Positions 1 through 9,150 of a stretch of DNA of 21,074 nucleotides are shown piece by piece; position 1 is the stretch's first letter, and each line of letters opens with the position of its first letter. The DNA comes from Atkinsonella hypoxylon. Taxonomy: Eukaryota > Ascomycota > Sordariomycetes > Hypocreales > Clavicipitaceae. The notes under the pieces were generated by a model. It ran no database searches and was not told the origin of the DNA. It saw only the letters and a program-made list of their open reading frames with translations. A program made the position numbers and the translations under genes. Location: positions 1-21,074 of the forward strand of contig JFHB01000333.1 in the NCBI GenBank assembly GCA_000729835.1. The letters run 5' to 3'.

Positions 1-1631
1 TTTAGCTTAGCTATATTTAGAGATGCCTCTAACTACTTAAAGGGTTTACTTAATAAGCTTAGAATTATCTATAAAAGGGTTAAAAAGACTGTTATAAATG
101 TCTTAAAGGTTCTAGATTATTCTATTAAGGCAGTTAAGTATAGATTTATTAGGGTTCTTAGTGATTATATTATATAATGTAATGCTGTTCTATCTTTAAC
201 AATAGAACTGCTTATTAGTTAGGGTCTTAAAGTGTTATCTAATAATTTTAACTATTTAATTAAAGGTGTAATTTATCTTTATATTTATTGCAATTATTAT
301 AAGGTAGAATTTACGCGCTTTACCTATTAGTATTACTAGAAATGCCTTTATTATTACTAGTTCTAAGAAATTAAGTTGTTAATATAGGTCTTTAAGGATA
401 ACTACTTTTAGCATAATAAAATCGAATATATTGCTGCTGTATTTATTGCTTTCCTTATAGATCTTTATAAGGTTAAGGACTTTTTTTGTATTAGTTTAGG
501 AAAGATCTATTATAGAAGGAAGTAATAGTTATACTGCTAAAAGCAAAAGAAATCTTATATTCTATAGAGGAGAAAAAGGAGGTAGTATTTCTGCTAATAT
601 ACCTATTAGATTGCTAGGTATACTTAATAAAAGTAACAAAGAGAGTGCTAAAGGTATAGGAGAAGGGTTCTATAAAGAAGATTAAGGCTTCTTTACTGTA
701 GATATAGGTTCTACATCTAGGTGTAGATTTAAGTGGAATTTGCCTAATGCTACTTATTTATTAATCTCTTCTTCTAGCTATATAGATTATTCCTCTTTTT
801 ATAGCACTCTTTTAAGGGAATTAGCAATTTAGCTGCTGCTTTTGCCTATATAGACTCTATGTTTATATAGTAAGTTGTATAACGCTTTAATAATTAGAGT
901 AGAAGCTCTTTAAAATAGATCTTTATTCTAGTTATAGAAGTTAAATTTAAAGTTTTTCTATTGTTCTTAATCTTTAAATCTTTAATCTTTATAAAGGTTA
1001 ATTATAAAGGTAATTCTATTGTTTAAATTAGTAGTAGTAGCAGTTTCTAGGTTAATTTTATATATTAAGTCCTAATCTATTAATAGAAGTTTCTAATACT
1101 TTTAAAGTTGTTCTAGAAGCTTATTAGGTTGCAGTTATTGCTTAGATTCTTACAAATTTACTTAGAGTTATTGTAAACTTATTATATTAGATAAGATTAA
1201 GTGGTATTATTGAAAATAATAGGGATTACAGGACTAGATAGAAGAGGGTAGTGGTCTCTTATATTTAGCACCTGTAATTGCTCCTAGTAATTATCACGTA
1301 GTGGAAGCAGCAGCGGCCTAAATCAAGCTGTAGTGTATAGTATAGATCACGTAGAGGCAGTAGATAACTATAATAATAGTGGTATCTTATATTAAGAGCG
1401 CTGTAACGAACAAGTGAGGGTAGAATCTCGAATCTTTCTAGTCCCTTATAGACCCTCTAACTATATCGGCGGGCTGTAGTCGCTAGAAGAGGCTTATAGG
1501 CTACTTTATAATTTCCGCAAAAAGATTTACTATATAAAAACAAAAAAATCGACTTACGGCTATACAAACGAGACGCTTATATGCACAATTTAACAAATTC
1601 CACTAATAATAAGCAACCCTTATAAGCAACT

Positions 1632-1658
1632 CTATCTAATAATTATACTATTAGATAG
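1632..1658. repeat. Perfect 10-bp inverted repeat inside the 705-bp LTR
   Basis: CTATCTAATA (1632-1641) and TATTAGATAG (1649-1658) are exact reverse complements around a 7-base loop. It could form a hairpin in DNA or RNA. Its function is unknown. Confidence 0.7.
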
Positions 1659-1713
1659 CCCTAATTCTTAGCTTTCGAATGGTATACTTCTTAAATTTCT
1701 ACCATTGCTAGTT

Positions 1714-1809
1714 GTGGAGAAAATCGCTGTTAAAGTTGACTATAGGTTAGGCAACTTTGCCTTAGTCGATTCTAGATGTTTCGCATCTAGTAACAGCGAT
1801 ATCTCTACC
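1714..1809. repeat. Multi-hairpin block inside the 705-bp LTR
   Basis: An outer stem pairs ATCGCTGTTA (1723-1732) with TAACAGCGAT (1791-1800), with weaker pairing beyond. Inside it are AGGCAA/TTGCCT (about 1749-1762) and a perfect 7-bp hairpin CTAGATG/CATCTAG (1772-1790). Together they can fold as a branched structure. The surrounding sequence is RIP-eroded, yet these arms still match. Confidence 0.55.
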
Positions 1810-2269
1810 AAAAATCAACGTAACAAGACCTAGTTAGGGTCACGTGATAGAGCAACTAACAGGCAACTAGTAAGCATAAAAATAGGCTATACAGGGTAGC
1901 TTATTTTTAACAGGTATAGAAAGAGAAAGTAGGTGTAATAGAATTAGTATAAAGATAGAGGGATTTAGCTAGCTTCTAGCTAAGTTCTAAGATAGTTAGG
2001 GGAGTTAAATTCTATAGCGTTAGCCGCTAAGGGTTCTAGCTAGTAATTTAATTCCTTAGGAGTCTAATATTAACAATTAGTTAAACTAAAACGTTGTTGT
2101 AAGTTAATACAACTTAGTAACTAAGCAATTGTAAAGATATCCCTTCTTTTAGCACATTTTACTAGTTGCGTTAGCCGCTAAGGGTTCTAGCTAACAGTAT
2201 TACGTCTCTTCTTGCTAAACCTAGCTAATCTATAGTTAGTTATACTAATCTCTTTAGTTATACTAAAGA

Positions 2270-2295
2270 CTCCTAGTTAAGCAACCACTAATTAG
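2270..2295 (-). promoter_or_regulatory. Candidate primer binding site, Copia copy 1
   Basis: Reading leftward from the inner LTR end, the minus strand gives CTAATTAG then TGGTTGCTTAAC. A TGG a few bases after the LTR is the usual start of a site that pairs with a tRNA 3' CCA end. Copy 2 has the same block just below 20995 with TGG changed to TAG. I cannot name the tRNA. Confidence 0.4.
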
Positions 2296-2432
2296 TGTTA
2301 AGAGACTAAGGGTTAAATTTATACTCCTTTAAGTTAGTCCTATAACTAGTTCACTAGTGCACTAGTATTTACATCAAAGAGGTTTAAATTTGGTTATCTA
2401 GGAGTTGTATCTAACTAGCAAAAGAGGCTACA

Positions 2433-2611
2433 TGTAACGGACTAGGTCTTTGACCTAGTCTTGTAATATAGATGCCAATTGTACAAGAGTCACACGACTT
2501 GTACAATACGTATCCTTTTGTCGCAATTGGTAGTGGGCACACTAGGATTGGGCTAACCCCATATGGAGTGCGCAGGCATCCGCTATGGCCCAATTGGGCT
2601 ACTCTATAACA
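2433..2611. repeat. TRIM left LTR (179 bp)
   Basis: It begins TGTAACGG and ends TATAACA. It contains a perfect 9-bp hairpin GACTAGGTC/GACCTAGTC with a 3-base loop (2440-2460), a second perfect 9-bp inverted repeat TTGTACAAG/CTTGTACAA (2479-2506), and the 12-bp palindrome GCCCAATTGGGC (2588-2599). TGGCCCAATTGG at 2586-2597 matches the tRNA A-box consensus. A minus-strand open stretch shared by both LTRs is not considered a gene. Confidence 0.88.
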
Positions 2612-2840
2612 TTTGTACAAGTCACCTTAAGGTTACAGGTTTGAACCGGCGCGGGAACAGCTTTTAATAGGACAGGCAGGCAGAACAGGCAGGCAGAAGA
2701 GGTCCTATTAGGCGGCAGGGGGTTCAACCTGGGCTAACAAGGCGATAGATCCTTGGGGGATGCGTGGTATTACAACTAGCTCCTGGCTGACGAAGGTAGG
2801 AAAGAGAGAGAGAGAGAGACTGGGCGTAACAGAGGAGCTA
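2612..2840. other. TRIM interior (non-coding, 229 bp)
   Basis: It holds a tandem 13-bp duplication ACAGGCAGGCAGA (2672-2697) and an (AG)8 tract (2803-2818). There is a purine-rich stretch before 2841 that could serve as polypurine tract. GGTTTGAACC at 2638-2647 resembles a tRNA B box. No convincing primer binding site is visible. The sequence is GC-richer than anything around it. Confidence 0.6.
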
Positions 2841-3429
2841 TGTACGGAGAGTCAAGTCAAAAGTCCTGCCGGTTGCATGGACCCCTGTTAAGGCTGCAGA
2901 AGACCTAATTGGCTGATTAAGCTATAAGCCCTATAATAAATATATAATAGGCTTACCCCTCTTCTCCCTCCTAACCTATTAGATTATAATAGCCTTAACA
3001 GCTATCCCTTAATAGGCTAGCTATAAAGATAAAATACACTAATTATTACTACTAAGCTTAGTATTAATTTAAGAACTATAAATTAAATATTTATTAGAGC
3101 TATTAAATAAAGGTTTAACTTTTATATATAATTTATATTAGTGCTTTTATATTTTTTGCTGCGTTATTGTAGTTTATTTTAGATATTTTCTGCTGCACTA
3201 GACCGCTTTAGGCAGGCCTCCCCACTGGTAGGACTTTTGACTTGACTTTCCGTAACGGACTAGGTCTTTGACCTAGTCTTGTAATATAGATGCCAATTGT
3301 ACAAGAGTCACACAACTTGTACAATACGTATCCTTTTGTCGCAATTGGTAGTGGGCACACTAGGATTGGGCTAACCCCATATGGAGTGCGCAGGCATCCG
3401 CTATGGCCCAATTGGGCTACTCCATAACA
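2841..3429. repeat. TRIM right LTR (179 bp), split by MITE after its first four bases
   Basis: The LTR's first bases TGTA are at 2841-2844. The MITE follows at 2845-3252, then TA is repeated (3253-3254) and the LTR continues as TAACGGACTAGG through 3429. Removing the MITE and one TA restores TGTAACGG, identical to the left LTR. Without this reading the right LTR would appear to start CG instead of TG. Confidence 0.85.
2845..3252. mobile_element. MITE of Tc1/mariner type (408 bp)
   Basis: Terminal inverted repeats of 29 bp (2845-2873 and 3224-3252) match at 26 positions, and all three differences are G/A. They start CGGAGAGTCAAGTC and CGGAAAGTCAAGTC, and are flanked by TA on both sides (2843-2844, 3253-3254). 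TA duplication is the hallmark of Tc1/mariner-superfamily transposons. The AGTCAAG start recalls Fot1-like fungal elements, but that link is only a resemblance. The interior is non-coding with an AT-rich centre (about 2925-3180), so movement would need a transposase from elsewhere. Confidence 0.8.
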
Positions 3430-3612
3430 CTACATTATATACCCCGTTGGATGCCTTATATACCTTAGGTATAGTGTTATGTTAAGGGGGAATTAAGGGG
3501 TATCGGCGACCCCGATGTGAGTGGAGACTAATGTGCGGATGCAACCAATCAGCGGTCGTATCTACCCACGCAGGTGCCGGAATCGCACGATGGAGTCATG
3601 ACGATTCCAACA

Positions 3613-5051
3613 GTAGATTTATAAGAATTTAAGCAATAACTATAACCTAATAAGCTTTTAGAATAACTTTAAAAGTATTAGAAACTTCTATTAATAAATT
3701 AGAACTTAATATATAAAATTAACCTAGAAACTACTACTACTACTAATTTAAACAATAGAATTGCCTTTACAATTAACCTCTATAAAGATTAAAGATTTAA
3801 AGATTAAGAATAATAGAAAAACTTTAAATTTAACTTCTATAACTAAAATAAAGACCTATTCTAAAGAGCTTCTACTTTAATTATTAAAGTATTATATAAC
3901 TTACTATATAAATATAGAGTTTATATAGGCAGAAGTAGCAGCTAAATTGCTAATTCCCTTAAAAGAGTGCTATAAAAAGAGAAATAATCTATATAGCTAG
4001 AAGAAGAGATTAATAAATAAGTAGCATTAGGTAAATTCTACTTAAATCTATACTTAAATATAGAACCTATATCTATAGTAAAGAAGCCTTAATCTTCTTT
4101 ATAGAACCCTTCTTCTATATCTTTAGTACTCTCTCTATTACTTTTATTAAGCGTACTTAGCAATTTAATAGGTATATTAGTAGAAATACTACCTCCTTCT
4201 TCTTCTCTATAGAATATAAGATTTCTTCTGCTTTTAGTAGTATAACTATTACTTCCTTCTATAATAGATTCTTCTTAGACTAATATAAGGAAAGTCCTTA
4301 ACCTTATAAAGATCTATAAGGAAAACAATAAATATAGTAGCAATATATTTAATTTTATTATGCTAAAAGTAGTTATTCTTAAAGACCTATACTAATGTTA
4401 CGGGATAATTCCACAGACCCGCAGGTCACTAGTGCACGTGACTGCAATCATGTATAAGTAGTCAGAAGCAACACTTAGGTAGTCAGATTGAACAATCAAC
4501 AATCATTCACTAGAACACTATTATCAGATGCTCCTTACAGAAGCTATTACGACTTAGCCTACGATTTATTGCATGACCTGTCGAATCCGACATCCTACCG
4601 TTGCATCCGACAAACCCACGTCGGATTCCACCGTAACAACTAATAACTTAATTTCTTAGAACTAGCAATAATAAAGGTATTTCTAGTAATACTAATAGGT
4701 AAAGCGTATAAATTCTACCTTATAATAATTGCAATAAATATAAGAATAAATTATACCTTTAATTAAATAGTTAAAATCGTTAGGTAACACTTTAAGACCT
4801 TAACTAATAAGTAGTTCTATTGTTAAAGATAGAACAGTATTATATTGCATAATATAATCGCTAAGAACTTTAATAAATCTATACTTAACTACCTTAATAT
4901 AATAATCTAGAACCTTTAAGACATTTATAACAGCCTTTTTAACTCTCTTATAGATAATTCTAAACTTATTAAGTAGACCCTTTAAGCAGTTAAAGGCATC
5001 CTTAAATGTAGCTAAGCTAAATTTATAACTAATATAATATTCTAAAAGCTT
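3613..5051 (+). pseudogene. Copia copy 3 fragment, gag remnant on plus strand
   Basis: This stretch is the reverse complement of Copia gag in copies 1 and 2. It starts at the equivalent of about 20583 in copy 2 and ends near the equivalent of about 9441, with the solo Gypsy LTR removed. It directly abuts copy 1's LTR on the left and copy 2's LTR on the right. The simplest explanation is an older plus-strand Copia element that was interrupted twice. A recombination product is also possible, since its other parts are outside the window. No intact frame remains: stops are abundant and differences from copy 2 are mainly transitions. Confidence 0.75.
4396..4638 (+). mobile_element. Solo LTR (243 bp) of the Gypsy family at 10230-20181
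   Basis: It begins TGTTACGGGATAA and ends CACCGTAACA, with 8-bp perfect terminal inverted repeats TGTTACGG/CCGTAACA. Its length equals that of both LTRs of the full Gypsy element. It is flanked by ACTAA at 4391-4395 and 4639-4643, and copies 1 and 2 show the empty site. A TATAAG box lies near 4453. It keeps most CpA and CpG sites and so is the least damaged LTR copy of this family here. Confidence 0.92.
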
Positions 5052-5366
5052 TATTAGAAGACTAAGGGTTAAATTTATACTCCTTTAAGTCAGTTCTATA
5101 ACTAGTTCACTAGTGCACTAGTATTTACATTAAAGAGGTTCAAATTCAGTTATCTAGGAGTTGTATCTAACTAGCAAAAGAGGCTACATTATATACCCCG
5201 TTAGATGCCTTATATGCCTTAGATATAGTGTTGTGTTAAGGGGGAATTAAGGGGTATTAGTAACCCTAATATAAGTGGAGACTAATGTGCAGATGTAACT
5301 AATTAGTGGTTGTATCTACCTATGTAGGTGCTAGAATCGCACAATAGAGTTATAATAATTCTAACA
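5052..5366 (-). repeat. Copia copy 2 3' LTR (315 bp)
   Basis: It aligns over its full length with the split LTR of copy 1. Nearly all differences are C/T or G/A. For example, copy 1 GCGGATGCAACC is GCAGATGTAACT here. It ends CTAACA at 5366. Unlike copy 1's LTR it is RIP-eroded along its whole length. Confidence 0.9.
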
Positions 5367-5373
5367 CTAGTAG

Positions 5374-5384
5374 TCTCTCTTTTT
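5374..5384 (-). promoter_or_regulatory. Copia polypurine tract
   Basis: The minus strand reads AAAAAGAGAGA a few bases upstream of the 3' LTR, the expected place for the primer of plus-strand DNA synthesis. This supports minus-strand orientation independently of coding motifs. Confidence 0.6.
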
Positions 5385-5429
5385 ATTATGCTAGTAGAGT
5401 AACTCTAACAGTTACAGTAATAATAAAAT

Positions 5430-8400
5430 AGATTAAAGGAATAAACAACAATAAATCTAACATCCTTCTGCATTAATTTGTAGGTCTCTTCACTTAGCCT
5501 TCTACCTATATATTAGCTTTATTGTTATTAATAAAGGATTTAAGAGTCTTATTTAGCGTTGCTTTTGTTATTAAATTAGCGATATTATCTTTGCTGTTAA
5601 TCTAATGGATTTCGTTGATTTTACGCCTTTTGTATAATTAATGTAGCGCTATAATGTTAATTATTAACCTCTTTTCCTTTATTGTGCTAAGCTTTATAAG
5701 GCATTTATACAACAAGAACGAATCTATACAAACTACTAGTAGAATTAGCAGTATCTATAGCTACTTTATTACTATATTTAATGTAGTGCTAATAGCATGC
5801 AATATATCTACGCCTTACACTATACTGTATAGTTCTAATGCAAGCGCGCTCCTTATAACTCTCTTGCTTTTAACGGAGCTATATATAATAATGTTGCCTT
5901 TTATTACAAATTTAGCGTTCCCTTTATAGGCTTCCTTATTGCCTAGGATAATTATATATTCTATCTAGAAGCTTAAATCTTTATTATTTATAAAGGATCT
6001 ATTAATAAATATATACAATTTAGCAGAGGGAAGGTCTATTAAGATATATTGTAATCTATAGGTTTAGTTGTTAATCTGCTATTAGAGCCTCTTATTTAGT
6101 CGCTTAATATCGTTAATTGTAATATTTTGCTGTTATGCAGCAACAGAGAGATTAAATGTAGCTTTTAGTTAATAGATTATAGCAATATATACACTGCAGG
6201 CTTATTGCTTAATGTACTATTGTTTCGTTAAATCTATATTACTACTAGTAGTATTAATAGGTTAAATCCTCTTGCTTTAACCTTTCTAGTAAAGAGTTAA
6301 AGTGCTGTTATTAGATTTAGTTAATATATACCTATTAAAAATTAGTAGTATTTCTATTGTTAAGCTCTACTTTAGCTTTACAGTAAAATTAGCCTTTTGC
6401 AGTTTAAATTCTTTACAGTTAAAGAAGGTTCTATTGCTTAGTTCTAGTGTATTATTAGTTTATATTCTAACGATTCTAAAGCAGTTATTGTTATTTAATA
6501 TTAGTAAGTAGAGGTTGTATATTAACGTAACTATACTTAAATTATTACAGTAGTAGCAGAAGTACATAAACTACTAATGTATACCTGCTTTAGCGATTCT
6601 ATATAGAGGCTTAATTACTTTTATTACTGTATTGTAGAGATATAGGTGTTTAATTTAGTTAGGAAGTTGTGCAATAATTAATCTATTTAAATTAGTGTTA
6701 GATTATATATAAGCCTATATAATATTGCAGATCTATAAGGCAATATTGCGTTTTTAGAGAGATAGAGCTAGTGCTACAATTAGGCGTTAACTAGCTTGTT
6801 AAATCGTTAGGGATTGCGTTAAAATTAACAATTTATCGCTATTATTGTATCCTTAAATAACTAGTCTTAACTTCTTATATAGCAATATAGTTCCTTTTCC
6901 TTTAACTTCTTAAACTATATAAGATTTAAAGATACAGCTAGTGTATATAGTAGAGTTAAATTTAATAAATTAGAAGACGTTTTTAGCTAGTAGTACGTTA
7001 ATTTTAGCTTAGTTAAATGCTTTAAATAGAGCACCTTTTGCTGTAATCTTGTTGTCTTTCCTTAGTTATACAGCTAGGTTGTAGTCTATTGTTTCTTTTA
7101 TAGAAAGGAAAATTTTATTGCTAAATTTATACAGTAATATAGAAGTAGAATTAATATTACTACTAGGGTTAAAATTATAAGGACTACTAGCAGTTAGGCT
7201 AGAAACAGTAATATATCTATTTAGTATATTGTTAAAAGTAGAGGAATTTTATATAAAATTAATTAGAATAGAAAGAGAGTTCTTTTTTAGTCTTCTAGGG
7301 CCTCTTTTCTATATTAGGTTTAGATTAATTAGTTACTTTACTTTTAGGGGTCTTTCTCTCTTCTTTAGTAGAATAGAATTGCTTTTAGGTAGGGATTCTA
7401 TATTGCTTTTATTAGGTGTAACGTTAGAAACAGTAGGATAATTATTAGATTTATTGTTATTATAGTAGTAGGGTTTTACAATAGTTATACAAAAATAAAT
7501 AGAGCTATAAGGCATTTATATAGTGCATTCCTTGCTATCTATAGTAAGCAGCTTATAGGGGCCTTACTAGCCTTCTTTTTTACGCTATATATATACTTCT
7601 AACTGTAGAAGTAGTAAATATATAGGTATTATATTTAGGCTGTTGCAGGAGGCAAGAGCATTGTGAATTTGCCTTTATGCTAAGCACTTTTAGGCTTTAT
7701 TAGTAGCTTTATATAGAATTAAAGCTTATTGTATTATAGAAAGGCTTAGAGGTAAATTATCTATTATATAGAGGTAGGCACTAAAGACTAATAATATAGG
7801 CATAAGACCGTTAGGTCCAGTAGAATTATTAACAGCTTTAATAGCTATTTAAAGCTTTTAATCCTTTATAATACTAGTATTAGTGCCTAATTTATTGTTA
7901 ATAATGTTGTAAGCTCTTTATAATAAGCTATAGTACTATTTAATTTTACTAATGCTGTTGTAGGCTTTAATAGGAACTTTATTAACATTAATAGACAACA
8001 TTTATATATAATAGCGGAATTTAGCAGATATAAAGTTCTTTCTAGCATTATAAACTATTTAGTTAAAAGGACCTAGATAGGTATTAATCCAGCATTCTTT
8101 TAACGCATTCTAGATGTTTTATACTTTCTACTTTTAGGGTTCTAGAAAGTAGGCTGCCTAGAACGAGGTTGCAGAATTAATAACGTAAAGAACAAAGCTG
8201 CTATTTAGGTGTATAATATTAATAAGGATTTTATAGTTAAAATTATAGTTATCTTTTAATGTAAATTAGAATTAACTAGGTAATTTACTGTTAAGTTAGC
8301 AGTAGTAGCAGACTTATATAATTCTGTTAATAGCGTTGTTGTTACTAATATCTTTACCTGCACGTTATAGAATTTTCGTTAATTGTTGTACAGAGGGATG

Positions 8401-9150
8401 CCTAAATTAACAATAAAGTTAATAGATTTACTTTTTTAATAGGAAGAATGTAGCTGCTTCTATAGCTTCTAGAGTCCACTATAGATATCCCTATTTTTAG
8501 ATAATAGGAACCTTTTAATTGCCTTAAATTAGCACGTTTTTAAGGTTGTTAAGCTTTATATACATCTTATCTATATTATTAATGCTGTATAGGAACAGAG
8601 TGCTTATATTAATAATGTAGAACGTAATTAAGCTAAAGACTGTTAAAACTATAATAAAGCCTATTAAAGTTGCTAATCCTGCGCTAAATGTAATTATATA
8701 GTGTTAATTAAATAGATTTATCTTTAATAAAGGCATTTTCTTTACTAGTGCCTATACTTAGTTAATTCTAGCTATTAATATGCCTACTACTCTAGTGTTA
8801 GGTAAAATGCCTCTAAATGTCTTACTAGAATAACGTTCTTTTAACACATAAGATAATAAATATAACAAGGGATCTATTAGATTCAATTAATCTTCTGTAA
8901 ATAGGTCTTCCCTATATAGAGCATACTAGCGAGCTTCTTCCTTAAGGTTTTAGAAGATAGCTCTATTGTTTGTAGTTGCAGTATTAGTAAAGAATTATAT
9001 AATTGTTAGCTAAGGGGTTTTTCCTTTATTAGCTATATTAGATTCTTTAATAAATGCCTTACCTACGTTCTATATATTGTTAGAATTATTATCTTATATA
9101 GGTTTACTTAGTCCTTTATAAGCTTATAGGTAGGCTCTAAATTTGCTGTT
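5430..9150 (-). pseudogene. pol: Copia pol remnant (integrase, reverse transcriptase, RNase H), copy 2
   Basis: Pol would copy element RNA into DNA and insert it. On the minus strand, one frame links three landmarks. RHPSVQQL at about 8380-8400 belongs to the GAG-pre-integrase region. KPLYRIAKAG at 6582-6611 is an RT motif (usual form KPLYGIxEAG). The RT active site follows at 6451-6459, where TDD has become TNN. RNase H follows (VYIAIIY at about 6175-6195), and the C-terminal DNIANLITKA at 5560-5589 matches the fungal DNPADAMTKA end. The spacing between these is a multiple of three, so it is one frame. Stops are TAA/TAG where Gln or Trp is expected. Around 7333-7515 is the unconserved integrase-RT linker. 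The protease and exact N-terminus were not resolved. Plus-strand open stretches here are shadows. Confidence 0.85.

Larger units (their letters stand above)
1208..1912. mobile_element. Solo LTR, 705 bp, unknown family
   Basis: Comparison with copy 2 around 20635 shows an uninterrupted Copia sequence there and 705 extra bases here. The insert is flanked by 5-bp duplications GGTAT (1203-1207 and 1913-1917). The ends are TATTGAAAATAA and TTATTTTTAACA, an imperfect inverted terminal repeat that fits TG...CA with one RIP-type change. There is no coding potential and no second copy in the window, so a solo LTR left by LTR-LTR recombination is the best reading. A TATATAAAAA box near 1532 hints at plus orientation. 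Several CpG-rich stretches survive (about 1300-1330 and 1465-1485), so it is less mutated than its host. It also contains a cluster of hairpins listed separately. Confidence 0.75.
1..2200 (-). pseudogene. Copia gag remnant, copy 1
   Basis: This is the same sequence as the gag region of copy 2 (9462-10229 joined to 20187-20900). It reads on the minus strand and is interrupted by the solo LTR at 1208-1912. Gag would be the nucleocapsid precursor that packages the element's RNA. No open frame survives: TAA and TAG occur throughout, at positions that fit former CAA, CAG and TGG codons. Against copy 2 the differences are mostly transitions. I cannot place the original start codon, because ATG is easily turned into ATA by RIP. 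The identification depends on position between LTR and pol and on the copy 2 comparison, not on a conserved domain. Confidence 0.6.
2433..3429. mobile_element. TRIM-type short non-autonomous LTR element, containing a MITE
   Basis: Two direct 179-bp repeats flank a short non-coding interior. The whole is bracketed by the 5-bp duplication CTACA (2428-2432 and 3430-3434), and the empty site is seen in the second Copia LTR near 5190. Without the MITE and its TA duplication, the element would be 587 bp: 179 + 229 + 179. It has no open reading frame of note, so it must rely on another element's proteins. The LTRs differ at only two positions (both transitions) and CpG is retained, so it inserted recently and escaped RIP, probably because of its small size. 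Its orientation is not settled. Confidence 0.85.
1..3612 (-). mobile_element. Ty1/Copia retrotransposon copy 1, 5' part (truncated by window edge)
   Basis: This is the 5' end of a minus-strand Copia element: its 5' LTR (2296-3612, interrupted), a candidate primer binding site just below 2295, and degenerate gag down to position 1. Position 1 corresponds to about 9462 of copy 2, so the pol half lies beyond the left edge. Orientation is taken from the matching copy 2, where RT and RNase H motifs read on the minus strand, and from a TATATAAG box in the LTR on that strand. The copy is disrupted by a 705-bp solo LTR and by a TRIM that itself carries a MITE. The right flank 3613-3617 (GTAGA) should be half of its target duplication; the other half is outside the window. 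Confidence 0.85.
2296..3612 (-). repeat. Copia copy 1 5' LTR (315 bp), split by a TRIM
   Basis: The LTR consists of 2296-2432 plus 3435-3612, which is 137 + 178 = 315 bp. This is exactly the length of the uninterrupted copy at 5052-5366. On the minus strand it begins TGTTGGAATCG and ends CTCTTAACA. A TATATAAG box lies at 3455-3462 on the minus strand. The outer 178 bp keep many CpG and CpA sites, while the inner 137 bp are as RIP-eroded as the internal region. The TRIM insertion is bracketed by CTACA, which is single in the intact copy at about 5190. Confidence 0.88.

Noticed and set aside
2411..2620. Minus-strand open frame of 69 codons, repeated at 3208-3411
   Set aside because: Both lie in the TRIM LTRs, and their similarity simply reflects LTR identity. 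One runs out into flanking Copia sequence and the other into the MITE. No known domain is seen.
2579..2660. Possible tRNA gene or tRNA-derived SINE across the TRIM left LTR end
   Set aside because: The A and B boxes are suggestive, but acceptor and T stems do not pair well and the two boxes straddle the LTR boundary. The 5-bp duplications and paired LTRs define an LTR element.
2803..2819. (AG)8 tract as an independent microsatellite locus
   Set aside because: It is part of the TRIM interior and may belong to its polypurine region.
2296..5366. LTRs at 2296-3612 and 5052-5366 as the two ends of one small element
   Set aside because: They are direct repeats, but the DNA between them is an inverted gag fragment, and each LTR continues into its own gag or pol on the opposite side. 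They belong to different copies.
5654..5929. Plus-strand open frame of 91 codons in Copia
   Set aside because: It is antisense to the RNase H region of Copia pol, where the minus strand gives recognisable motifs such as DNIANLITKA.
6302..6511. Plus-strand open frame of 69 codons
   Set aside because: It is antisense to the RT active-site region of Copia pol; its hydrophobic look follows from the AT-rich complement.
7229..7441. Plus-strand open frame of 70 codons
   Set aside because: It overlaps the integrase-RT linker, which reads on the minus strand; no sign of a separate gene.
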